Part shown: in pieces, positions 35,717 through 43,416 of the stretch
Position numbering within the stretch: position 1 is the first letter of the stretch
How the letters are laid out: every line of letters starts with the position of its first letter
NCBI RefSeq assembly: GCF_004353825.1
Contig: NZ_SMNA01000004.1
Location: 124,001 to 188,000 of the forward strand
Length of the DNA stretch: 64,000 nt
Source of the DNA: Occultella glacieicola
GTDB lineage: Bacteria; Actinomycetota; Actinomycetes; Actinomycetales; Beutenbergiaceae
Direction of reading: 5' to 3'
The notes under the pieces: generated by a model
The model's input: only the letters and a program-made list of their open reading frames with translations
What the model was told of the DNA's origin: nothing
Database searches by the model: none
Made by a program: the position numbers and the translations under genes

Positions 35717-35770
35717 CCGACCATCCCAGCACACGGCGCGCCCGCGCCGGAATCGGCCGAAGGATGGAGG

Positions 35771-37246
35771 TCAGTGGATCCCGGCCATCATCTTCGTGAT
35801 CCACTTGTTCATCGCCGCCACGAGGACCCCGACCAGGATCGACGCGCCACCGAGGACCAGGAAGTACGGCGTCTCGTTGTCCGCGTCGTAGAACGTGGCG
35901 AGCGCGCCGGCCGCCGCGGAACCGACCGCGATCGACATGAAGAACAGCGCGATCATCTGCGTGTGGAACGCCTCGGGTGCGAGCTTCGTGGACAGCGACT
36001 GCCCGACCGGGGACAGGCACAGTTCGGCGATCGTGAACAGGAACAGGATCAGTACCAGCCACAGCAGCGGCGTGCTGTTCGGACCGCCGCCCGCGAACGG
36101 GATGAACAGCAGGAAGGCGATCCCCATCACGGTGGTGCCGATCGCGAACTTCCACGGGGAGGTCGGCTGCCGCGGTCCCATGCGCTGCCACATCGCCGCG
36201 AACACCCCGGCGAAGATGATGATGAAGATCGGGTTGATCGACTGGATCCAGCTCGGCGGCATCACCCAGCCGAAGATCTCCCGGTTGAGCCGCTCGTCCG
36301 AGTACACGGCCACCACCGTGAACTGCTGCTGGAACAGGGACCAGAACGCCGCGCTCGCGACGAACATCGGGATGAAGGAGATCACCCGGCTGCGTTCGAC
36401 ATCGCTGAGCCGCGACGAACTCAGGATGATCGCGAACAGAGCGATCGTGGCGGCCAGCGTCACCACGACCACGATCGTGGACAGATTCGCCGCCGTGATC
36501 GCCCCCACCAGGGCCAGGACCGCGACGAGCACCACGGCGCCGACCGCGATCCCGAGGTATCGGATCCGGCCACGGTGGTCCAGGGGGTTGGTGACCTCGG
36601 CGCCGGCGTCACCGATCGTGGACCGGCGCAGCAGCAGGTACTGGATCAACCCGGCCGCCATGCCGAGCGCGGCGAGCCCGAACCCCCAGTGGAAGCCCTG
36701 CATCTTCCAGACGAGCCCGGTCAGCAGCGGCCCGACCAGCGCGCCCAGGTTCACGCCCATGTAGTAGATCGAGAACCCGGCGTCGCGGCGCGTGTCGTCC
36801 TTGGTGTACATGTCGCCGAGCACCGAGCTGGTGGTCGCCTTCAACGTGCCCGAGCCGAGCGCGATGCAGACCAGGCCGATGCCCACGCCGATGAACGCCG
36901 GCACCACCGCCAGCGCGATGTGCCCGCACATGATCAGCACCGCGGCGCTGAGCAGGGTCCGCTCGGCCCCGAGGAGCCGGTCCGCCACCCAGGCGCCGAG
37001 GATCGAGGAGAGGTAGACCAGGCCGCCGTAGGCACCCACGATCGAGGTGGCCTCGGCCTGCGTGAGCCCGAGGCCACCCGCGGTCGCGGAGTAGTACAGG
37101 TAGTAGACGAGGATGCCCTGCATGCCGTAGAAGCTGAACCGTTCCCACATCTCGACGCCGGCCAGGTTCGCCAGGCCCCAGGGGTGTCCGAAGAAGGTTC
37201 GCGTCGGTGCCGCGACAGGTTCCGTGGCGGTGTCGCCCTCAGTCAT
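35771..37246 (-). CDS. Proton-dependent oligopeptide transporter (POT/PTR, MFS)
   Basis: 491 residues from the ATG at 37246, with about 14 membrane helices, normal for bacterial POT proteins. Family marks: FFGHPWGLANLAGVEMWERFSFYGMQG (the E-x-x-E-R-F-x-Y-Y-type first-helix motif, here EMWERFSFYGM), then FSIYYMGVNLGAL (PTR signature 2) and ELCLSPVGQS. It imports di- and tripeptides with protons. Single gene, upstream end divergent from the GAP-family gene. Confidence 0.92.
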   Translation of the reverse strand: MTEGDTATEPVAAPTRTFFGHPWGLANLAGVEMWERFSFYGMQGILVYYLYYSATAGGLGLTQAEATSIVGAYGGLVYLSSILGAWVADRLLGAERTLLSAAVLIMCGHIALAVVPAFIGVGIGLVCIALGSGTLKATTSSVLGDMYTKDDTRRDAGFSIYYMGVNLGALVGPLLTGLVWKMQGFHWGFGLAALGMAAGLIQYLLLRRSTIGDAGAEVTNPLDHRGRIRYLGIAVGAVVLVAVLALVGAITAANLSTIVVVVTLAATIALFAIILSSSRLSDVERSRVISFIPMFVASAAFWSLFQQQFTVVAVYSDERLNREIFGWVMPPSWIQSINPIFIIIFAGVFAAMWQRMGPRQPTSPWKFAIGTTVMGIAFLLFIPFAGGGPNSTPLLWLVLILFLFTIAELCLSPVGQSLSTKLAPEAFHTQMIALFFMSIAVGSAAAGALATFYDADNETPYFLVLGGASILVGVLVAAMNKWITKMMAGIH

Positions 37247-37368
37247 CCTGCGAGCGTGGCACCGATGCCGAGCGCTCGCACGCGGGGGAATCTCCATCGA
37301 AGGAGTGACGTCGCGACCTGCGTCCTTTGCCCGATGTGCGCGGGGTCGGCCACCGTGAGAGTGGAAGC

Positions 37369-38325
37369 ATGTCCTTCTCGCTGCTCGGCCCGCTCGCGGG
37401 CCTCGCCCTCATCGACTCGACCAGTTTCGGCACCCTGCTCATCCCGATCTGGCTCATGCTGGCGCCGGGTCGGCTGCGCGCGCAGCGGGTGCTGGTCTTC
37501 CTCGGAACCGTCGCGGTGTTCTACTTCGGCGTCGGCCTGGCCCTACTGGCCGGCGCCAGCGGGCTGGCCTCGATCATCGAGTCCGAGTCGCCGATCCTGA
37601 CGTGGGGACAACTCGCGCTGGGCGTGGCCCTGTTCGTCGGCTCGTTCTTCGTGGGCCGGAAGAAGAAGACCGAGCCCGACGGCGGCGCCTCGGCCGGGGT
37701 GGACGCCGTCACCGTGGGCGGGCGGAGCGTGGGCGACGACGGCGCCGGGTACGAGTCGGGGGAGAGCGGGCCCGGCGGGCGGGGGCCCGCCGGGTCGGAT
37801 CCGGACGTCGATGCCGGTGCTGCCCCGGCGCCGACCGGGCGGCTGGCCCGCTGGCGCGAGCGCACCGTGGCGACCGAGGGCCGCGGCGGGTACGCGTCCC
37901 TGATCGGGCTCGCGCTCGGTGCTGCGGTCCTCGAGGTCGCGACCATGCTGCCCTACCTCGGTGCGATCGGGCTGATGACAGGCGCCGACCTCACCTGGCC
38001 GCAACGCGTCGTGCTGCTCGCCGGCTACTGCCTCGTCATGATCGTGCCCGCGCTGGTACTGCTGGGCGGTCGGATCCTCGCCCGTCGGACGGTGGAGCCG
38101 GTGCTCCAGCGGATCGCGAACTGGATGGCGAAGTCGGCCGGGGAGACCGTGGCCTGGATCATGGGCATCGCGGGCTTCCTGATCGCCCGGGACGCCGCCG
38201 TCCAGGTCGGGCTGTTCGAGATGATCAACGACTTGTCGAACACGTTCGGAGTGAATGTGGGTGAGGGCAGGCCGGTCGACCCCACCGGCCCTGCCGGCCC
38301 GGAGGCACCCGCGACGCCCGAGTAG
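37369..38325 (+). CDS. GAP family membrane protein (Sap/sulfolipid-1-addressing-like)
   Basis: 318 residues from the ATG at 37369. Six membrane helices in two blocks of three, separated by a polar Gly/Asp/Pro-rich loop at about residues 103-165. The start FSLLGPLAGLALIDSTSFGTLLIPIWLML is characteristic of the GAP family, whose mycobacterial relatives help place glycolipids at the cell surface. The C terminus is Pro/Ala-rich. Substrate unknown. Monocistronic. Confidence 0.85.
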   Translation: MSFSLLGPLAGLALIDSTSFGTLLIPIWLMLAPGRLRAQRVLVFLGTVAVFYFGVGLALLAGASGLASIIESESPILTWGQLALGVALFVGSFFVGRKKKTEPDGGASAGVDAVTVGGRSVGDDGAGYESGESGPGGRGPAGSDPDVDAGAAPAPTGRLARWRERTVATEGRGGYASLIGLALGAAVLEVATMLPYLGAIGLMTGADLTWPQRVVLLAGYCLVMIVPALVLLGGRILARRTVEPVLQRIANWMAKSAGETVAWIMGIAGFLIARDAAVQVGLFEMINDLSNTFGVNVGEGRPVDPTGPAGPEAPATPE

Positions 38326-38416
38326 TCGGCGGCGCAGCCGGCCCCGTGTTCGTCGGGACTGCTAGCCTCGACCGCGTTGCCCGTTCTCAGGGCACGAGTG
38401 TGAGAGGAGGCCGCGC

Positions 38417-38458
38417 ATGTTCGCCATGTACCGCGCCGCCCTCCCCGGGATCGTCTGA
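38417..38458 (+). CDS. Possible 13-residue leader peptide
   Basis: ATG at 38417 with GAGGAGG eight bases upstream encodes MFAMYRAALPGIV and a TGA. The ribosome-binding site is far better than chance and the peptide lies 80 bp before the acetyltransferase gene. Between them GCGCCC-TC-GGGCGC (from about 38509) can form a hairpin. It may be an upstream ORF affecting the next gene; no amino-acid run hints at a specific attenuation signal. Confidence 0.35.
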   Translation: MFAMYRAALPGIV

Positions 38459-38538
38459 GGTTCACCCTCGACGGTCGACGGTGGGAGCGTGCGCCACTGC
38501 CAGCGCCCTCGGGCGCGCCGGACCGTAAGGAATCTCGC

Positions 38539-39489
38539 GTGCACTTGTTCTCCCCTGCCTCCCGCACTGAGGCCATCGACCTGATCTCGAGCCATACCCC
38601 CGTCCCCGACACGCCGGGTCAGCGGCTGCTCTTCGCGCAGCCGTCCCTCGACCGGCTCTTCGACAAGGGGCAGCGCGCACCCGAGCGGGTGTGGGCCCTG
38701 CGGGGCGACCCGGGTGTCGGCGGACTCATCGCCGCTCGGCTGCTCGGTGACTTCGCCCTCATCGACATGATCGCGATGCCACGAGTTGAGGCCGCGGCCG
38801 CGTTGCTCGTCGACGCGGCGACGGCGTGGGCACGCGGCTATCCGGAGGCGGAGGCCTCGTTCGAGGCGGACGCCGTAGCCGAACCACTGGCCGATCCCGG
38901 CGTGGCGCGGGTGGTCACCGCGTTCGGCAGGGCCGGATGGCGGGTCCACGTGACGCGCAGGCACTACCACGTGGCCGCGGCGGACGTCGCGGCGGCGAGT
39001 GCCGCGGTGCCACTCTCGGTCCACCTGGAACGGGCCGGCTCTGCCGACCCTGCCGACCCTGCCGACCCTGCCAGGCTGGTCGCCCTGCTCGAGCGGGTGC
39101 TGCCCGGCTCGCTGGACGTCCGCGACCAGGACCTGGTGGCCAGAGTCGGGCTCGCGCAGGCGGCCGCGGAGCAGGCCACCGACCTGCTCGACTCGGATCC
39201 GATCGAGTGCATCCGGTTCGCGGTGATCGACGGCGTCGACGCCGGCTTCGCCTCCTGGGTCGCCCTCCCGAGTGGGAGCGCGTACGTGGTCGCCGTGGGG
39301 GTCGCCGTCGAGCATCGAGGACGCGGTCTCGGCGGTGAGCTGGTCGCCGCGGCAACAAGAGACCTGGTGGCCGCGGGGGCACACACGCTGATCGCCGACA
39401 CCGACGACGACAATCTCGCCATGATCGGTGGGTTCGAACGGGCCGGGTGGCAGCCGACCTCGGCGCGCATCGACCTGACGCTCGGGTGA
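38539..39489 (+). CDS. GNAT family N-acetyltransferase
   Basis: 316 residues from a GTG with AAGGA upstream. The C-terminal half is a complete GNAT domain: VVAVGVAVEHRGRGLGGELV (acetyl-CoA pyrophosphate loop) and DTDDDNLAMIGGFERAGW. The N-terminal 150 residues look like a degenerate second GNAT-type lobe (YHVAAADV, VVTAFGRAGWRVH). Acceptor substrate unknown. An Ala-Asp-Pro repeat (39041-39069) sits between the lobes. Single gene, preceded by the possible leader peptide. Confidence 0.85.
   Translation: MHLFSPASRTEAIDLISSHTPVPDTPGQRLLFAQPSLDRLFDKGQRAPERVWALRGDPGVGGLIAARLLGDFALIDMIAMPRVEAAAALLVDAATAWARGYPEAEASFEADAVAEPLADPGVARVVTAFGRAGWRVHVTRRHYHVAAADVAAASAAVPLSVHLERAGSADPADPADPARLVALLERVLPGSLDVRDQDLVARVGLAQAAAEQATDLLDSDPIECIRFAVIDGVDAGFASWVALPSGSAYVVAVGVAVEHRGRGLGGELVAAATRDLVAAGAHTLIADTDDDNLAMIGGFERAGWQPTSARIDLTLG
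39041..39069. repeat. Three 9-bp repeats in the GNAT gene
   Basis: CTGCCGACC occurs three times in a row and starts a fourth, encoding Ala-Asp-Pro repeats in the linker between the two lobes of the acetyltransferase. Confidence 0.7.
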
Positions 39490-39610
39490 GGGGACCGTCT
39501 CCGGCAGGTCAGAGAGATCTCTCCGCCAGCACGGCGACGCACCTGACGAGGGTGTCCGCATGGTGAGATCTCGACTAGCCTGAGGGCCGGTGTCGAGGCG
39601 AGGAGCGGGC
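39490..39610 (+). promoter_or_regulatory. Control region of the lysine-catabolism operon
   Basis: Two GAGATCTC palindromes occur at 39514-39521 (inside the 12-bp palindrome GAGAGATCTCTC, 39512-39523) and 39565-39572, 51 bp apart. The second overlaps the 16-mer GTCCGCATGGTGAGAT (39554-39569) that also occurs upstream of ectABC. GAGGAG at about 39599-39604 is the ribosome-binding site for the GTG at 39611. The palindromes could bind a regulator of lysine breakdown; none is encoded next door. Confidence 0.45.
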
Positions 39611-41041
39611 GTGCCGGAGATGGTCACCTGGGAGTTGCGGGCGGCGTTCGCGCGCAGCCTCTCGGACATGTACGGCCGCGAGGTGCCCGCCTACACGGCG
39701 CTTCTGGACGTCGCCCACGAGGTGAACTCCGACGTGATGGCGGCCGACCCCGCCGCCGCCCAGCGACTCGGCAGCATCGGCCGGGTCACCGCGGAGCGGC
39801 ACGGCGCGATCCGCCTCGGCACGCCGACCGAACTGAGCCAGGTGGCCCGGGTGTTCGGTGCCTTGGGCATGTACCCGGTCGGGTTCTACGACCTGCGCGA
39901 CGCCGGCTCCAGCGCCATCCCGGTGGTGTCCACGGCGTTCCGCCCGGTCGACGCCGACGAGCTCGCCCGCAACCCGCTCCGCGTGTTCACCTCGGTGCTG
40001 ACGCCGGGCGACCGACGGTTCTTCTCGGCCGACCTGCAGGTCCGGCTCGAGGAGTTCCTGGGACGGCGGCGCATCTTCTCCCCGGACCTGCTCGCGCTCT
40101 CCGATCGTGCCGAGTCCGGCGGCGGGCTCGACGCCACCGGCGCCGAGGAGTTCCTGCGCCTGGCCACCGCGACGTTCGAGCTATCCCCCGAGCCGGTCGA
40201 CCGGGCCTGGTACGCCGAGCTGGAGCGGGTCTCGGCCGTCGCCGCGGACATCGGCGGGGTCACCAGCACCCACATCAACCACCTCACCCCGCGGGTACTC
40301 GACATCGATGCCCTCTACGAGCGGATGTCGGCGCGCGGCATCACGATGATCGACGACGTCCAGGGCCCACCGCGCTGGGACGGCCCGGACCTGCTGCTGC
40401 GCCAGACCTCGTTCCGCGCGCTGGCGGAGCCGCGGGCATTCCGGATGCCCGACGGCGAGATCGTCCTGGACTCACTGCGGGTCCGGTTCGGGGAGGTCGA
40501 GGCACGCGGCATCGCGCTCACCCGCGCCGGACGGGAGCGTTACGACGCCGCCATCGTCGAGGCGCGCGAGCGCGCCGACGCCGGCGGCGAACCCGACGCG
40601 ATGGCCGGGGCGCCGCGCGGTGGCGGCGTGGGCCGCGTGGGTGGCGTTGGCGGCGTGGGCTCTGTGGGTGCCGCCGGCCCGGTCGGGGCCGCCGGCAGCG
40701 CCGCGGCCGCCCACCGCCAGGGCATCCTCCGGGAGATCTGGGCCCGCGACTTTCCCCGAACCGAGGCCGAGCTCGACAGCGAGGGCCTGGCGTATTTCAC
40801 CTATGACGCGGCCGGTGCCCGCACCCCGATCGTCTACGAGGACTTCCTGCCCGCCTCGGCCGCGGGTATCTTCGCCTCCAACCTGACCGACCGCGGCGCG
40901 AAGGACAGCACCCAGGAGGCTGCGACACTCGACGCGGACTGGTTGGCCGGCGCGCTCGGACGCGACCTCCTCGACCCGTTCGACCTGTACGCCGCACAGA
41001 GCGAGGCCTCCCGCGCCCGCACCGACGAAGGGCCACGATGA
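39611..41041 (+). CDS. hglS: 2-oxoadipate dioxygenase/decarboxylase (HglS/YdcJ, DUF1338)
   Basis: 476 residues from a GTG at 39611 chosen for GAGGAG six bases upstream; a GTG at 39590 is less likely. VOC-fold iron enzyme converting 2-oxoadipate to D-2-hydroxyglutarate in lysine catabolism. Visible: ERHGAIRLGT (metal His), the substrate-arginine region around YPVGFYDLRDAG, and TSTHINHLTPR (second metal His), plus VYEDFLPASAAGIFASNL. A Gly/Val repeat encoded by 9-bp units (40624-40668) is inserted at about residues 339-365, where related proteins should have a plain loop. Coupled by a 4-base overlap to the aldehyde dehydrogenase. Confidence 0.9.
   Translation: MPEMVTWELRAAFARSLSDMYGREVPAYTALLDVAHEVNSDVMAADPAAAQRLGSIGRVTAERHGAIRLGTPTELSQVARVFGALGMYPVGFYDLRDAGSSAIPVVSTAFRPVDADELARNPLRVFTSVLTPGDRRFFSADLQVRLEEFLGRRRIFSPDLLALSDRAESGGGLDATGAEEFLRLATATFELSPEPVDRAWYAELERVSAVAADIGGVTSTHINHLTPRVLDIDALYERMSARGITMIDDVQGPPRWDGPDLLLRQTSFRALAEPRAFRMPDGEIVLDSLRVRFGEVEARGIALTRAGRERYDAAIVEARERADAGGEPDAMAGAPRGGGVGRVGGVGGVGSVGAAGPVGAAGSAAAAHRQGILREIWARDFPRTEAELDSEGLAYFTYDAAGARTPIVYEDFLPASAAGIFASNLTDRGAKDSTQEAATLDADWLAGALGRDLLDPFDLYAAQSEASRARTDEGPR
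40624..40668. repeat. Five 9-bp repeats inside hglS
   Basis: Units of the type GGCGTGGGC repeat five times (GGCGTGGGC, CGCGTGGGT, GGCGTTGGC, GGCGTGGGC, TCTGTGGGT) and encode Gly-Val-Gly repeats; Gly/Ala-rich sequence continues to about 40710. Confidence 0.75.
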
Positions 41042-42609
41042 CCACGAACGCCACCCCCGCCGTCGGGCACCTCAAGGACGCGGCCAGCGACCTGCCGGAC
41101 CCGCGCGAGGCGGCCCTCGAGGCGCTGCGGCGCCTCGGTGCCCAACTGCCGCCGGCGCCCGACGGCGCACCCTCCTTCACGCCGACGTCGCCGCTGTCCG
41201 GGCACGGCCTGTTCCCCTTGCCGGTGACGTTGCCCGAGGAGGTGGGGGCCGCCGTCGACCGTGCTCACGAGGCGTTCCTGACCTGGCGGCTGGTGCCCGC
41301 GCCGGCTCGCGGCGCGCTCGTGCGCCGGTTCGGGGACCTGCTCCGCGAGCACAAGGCGGACCTGGCCACCCTGGTCACGCTGGAGGCGGGCAAGATCACC
41401 GCCGAGGCGCTCGGTGAGGTGCAGGAGATGTTCGACATCTGCGACCTCGCCGTCGGGCTGTCCCGCCAGCTCGAGGGCCGCACGATGCCGTCCGAGCGGC
41501 CCGGGCACCGGCTCATGGAGACGTGGCACCCGCTCGGCGTGGTCGGCGTCATCAGCGCGTTCAACTTCCCGGCCGCGGTGTGGTCGTGGAACACGGCGGT
41601 GGCGCTCGTCTGCGGGGACCCCGTGGTCTGGAAGCCGTCCGAGACCGCGCCGCTGACCGCGCTCGGGGCGGCCGCCCTGCTGCGCCGGGCCGCCGCCGAG
41701 CTTGGCGCGCCGGAGCACCTCGCCACGGTGATCCTCGGCGGGCGCGAGACCGGGGAGGCGCTCGTCGCCCACCCCCGGGTGGCGCTCCTCTCGGCGACCG
41801 GGTCGGAGCGGATGGGTGCCGAGGTGGCGCCGGTCGTCGCAGCCCGGATGGGACGCACGCTGCTGGAACTCGGCGGCAACAACGCGGCGATCGTGACGCC
41901 GTCGGCGGACCTGGACCTGACGGTGCGCGGGGTGGTGTTCTCCGCCGTCGGGACCGCCGGGCAGCGGTGCACGTCGCTGCGGCGGCTGATCGTGCACACC
42001 TCGGTCGTCGACGAGGTGCTCGAGCGGCTCGCGAGCGCCTACCGCGGCCTGCCGATCGGGGACCCGCGCGAGGCGGGCACGCTCGTCGGGCCGCTGGTCT
42101 CGGCAGCCGCCCGTGACCGGATGCTCGCGGCATTGGAGCAGGCCCGGGCCGAGGGTGGCACGGTGGTCACCGGCGGCGAGGCACACGCGCTCCCGGCGGC
42201 CCCGGACGCCGCCTACGTCACCCCGGCCCTGGTGCAGATGCCCGCGCAGAGCCCGATCGTGCACACCGAGACGTTCGCGCCGATCCTGTACGTGCTCGGC
42301 TATTCCGACCTGGACGAGGCGATCGCGATGCACAACGCGGTGCCGCAGGGACTCTCCTCGTCGATCTTCACCCTGGACCAGCGCGAGGCCGAGCGGTTCC
42401 TCGGACCGGACGGCTCGGACTGCGGCATCGCGAACGTCAACATCGGCACCTCCGGCGCCGAGATCGGCGGGGCGTTCGGCGGCGAGAAGAGCACCGGCGG
42501 CGGACGCGAGTCCGGGTCGGACGCGTGGCGGGCCTACATGCGCCGCGCCACGAACACGATCAACTACTCCGCCGATCTGCCGCTCGCCCAGGGCGTCGAC
42601 TTCGGGTGA
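41038..42609 (+). CDS. amaB: L-2-aminoadipate 6-semialdehyde dehydrogenase (ALDH7/AmaB type)
   Basis: 523 residues. Aldehyde dehydrogenase with catalytic Cys in GTAGQRCTSLRR and general-base Glu in LLELGGNNAAIV; NAD site GVISAFNFPAAVW and LSATGSERMG. The C-terminal FGGEKSTGGGRESGSDAWRAYMRR is typical of the ALDH7 (antiquitin/AmaB) group, which oxidises aminoadipate semialdehyde to 2-aminoadipate. With the 2-oxoadipate enzyme just upstream (ATGA overlap), the pair covers two steps of lysine degradation; the aminotransferases must be elsewhere. The first about 35 residues are a poorly conserved extension. Confidence 0.9.
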   Translation: MTTNATPAVGHLKDAASDLPDPREAALEALRRLGAQLPPAPDGAPSFTPTSPLSGHGLFPLPVTLPEEVGAAVDRAHEAFLTWRLVPAPARGALVRRFGDLLREHKADLATLVTLEAGKITAEALGEVQEMFDICDLAVGLSRQLEGRTMPSERPGHRLMETWHPLGVVGVISAFNFPAAVWSWNTAVALVCGDPVVWKPSETAPLTALGAAALLRRAAAELGAPEHLATVILGGRETGEALVAHPRVALLSATGSERMGAEVAPVVAARMGRTLLELGGNNAAIVTPSADLDLTVRGVVFSAVGTAGQRCTSLRRLIVHTSVVDEVLERLASAYRGLPIGDPREAGTLVGPLVSAAARDRMLAALEQARAEGGTVVTGGEAHALPAAPDAAYVTPALVQMPAQSPIVHTETFAPILYVLGYSDLDEAIAMHNAVPQGLSSSIFTLDQREAERFLGPDGSDCGIANVNIGTSGAEIGGAFGGEKSTGGGRESGSDAWRAYMRRATNTINYSADLPLAQGVDFG

Positions 42610-42651
42610 CCCGCTCGCCGCCGGGTAGCATCTCGCCCGGAGACGGCGGGG

Positions 42652-43398
42652 GTGGGGATGGCGGCAGGCAGGGCCGGTGAGGCGGACGAGCGCCTCGAGG
42701 TCACCGTGGTGGTCGGTGTCATCTCGATCGTCGCGGTCCTCATCGCGGCCGTGCCGCTGCTCCTGCTCGATCCGGTTGCGCACGACGGTGCGGCGCCGAT
42801 CGGCGCGATCTTCGGCATCCCGATGGTCGCCAGCGCGCTCATCATCGAGGTCGTGATGCGCGCGCACCAGCGGAACCGGCCGCTCAGCCGCGGGATGCTC
42901 TGGTGGGTGCTCGGAGTGCTGCCGGTCTCGATCGTGCTCTGCTCGATCCCGGCCGTCCTGGACGATCCCGAGTACTTCGCCTACGAGACCGGGTGGGGCG
43001 CCGTCGGCACCCTCGCCGGGATGCTCCTGCTGGCCTACCTGGGAATCCTCATGGGTGGCCTGCTCTGGTTCTTCGTGGTGTTCCCGCTCGCGCAGCTGGT
43101 CCTGGCCCTCATCGCACGGGCGCGCGGTGACAAGGAGGGGGGCAGGATCGGGTTCGGGTCCTTCCTCCTGCTGGGTCTCGCCGCGCTGATCCTGATCCTG
43201 GCCGGCTCGCTCGACGGGCTGGCTCCCGGTCGATCGAGCGGAGGCCAGATCATCGCGGCCGTCCTCGGGATCCCCGGATCCTACGAGGTCGTCTGGCCCC
43301 TCGGGCTGTGGATCGTGCGCCTGCTCCTCGCCGGCTTCGTCCTGCTGCTGTGCTGGCCGGCGATCACGCGGCGCGTGCGCGGGCGGCGCGTCGCCTGA
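42652..43398 (+). CDS. Hypothetical polytopic membrane protein
   Basis: 248 residues with about six predicted membrane helices (for example VVVGVISIVAVLIAAVPLLL, MLWWVLGVLPVSIVLC, LLAYLGILMGGLLWFFVV, FLLLGLAALILILAG and VRLLLAGFVLLLCW). Starts at a GTG at 42652 or the ATG at 42658. No transporter or enzyme motif is visible. It follows the lysine genes by 42 bp but content does not suggest a shared role. Convergent with the large surface protein gene. Confidence 0.75.
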   Translation: MGMAAGRAGEADERLEVTVVVGVISIVAVLIAAVPLLLLDPVAHDGAAPIGAIFGIPMVASALIIEVVMRAHQRNRPLSRGMLWWVLGVLPVSIVLCSIPAVLDDPEYFAYETGWGAVGTLAGMLLLAYLGILMGGLLWFFVVFPLAQLVLALIARARGDKEGGRIGFGSFLLLGLAALILILAGSLDGLAPGRSSGGQIIAAVLGIPGSYEVVWPLGLWIVRLLLAGFVLLLCWPAITRRVRGRRVA

Positions 43399-43416
43399 GA
43401 CGACGCGCCGCGTTCG

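Noticed and set aside
34313-35734. GTG at 35734 as the kinase start
   Set aside because: No ribosome-binding site upstream; the GTG at 35716 has GGGATGG at a suitable distance. The choice is not certain.
33875-37600. A 1241-codon open frame on the plus strand across the kinase, POT transporter and GAP genes
   Set aside because: It is antisense to three clearly conserved genes, and its translation is Arg/Pro/His/Asp-rich with no domain; typical shadow frame in very GC-rich DNA.
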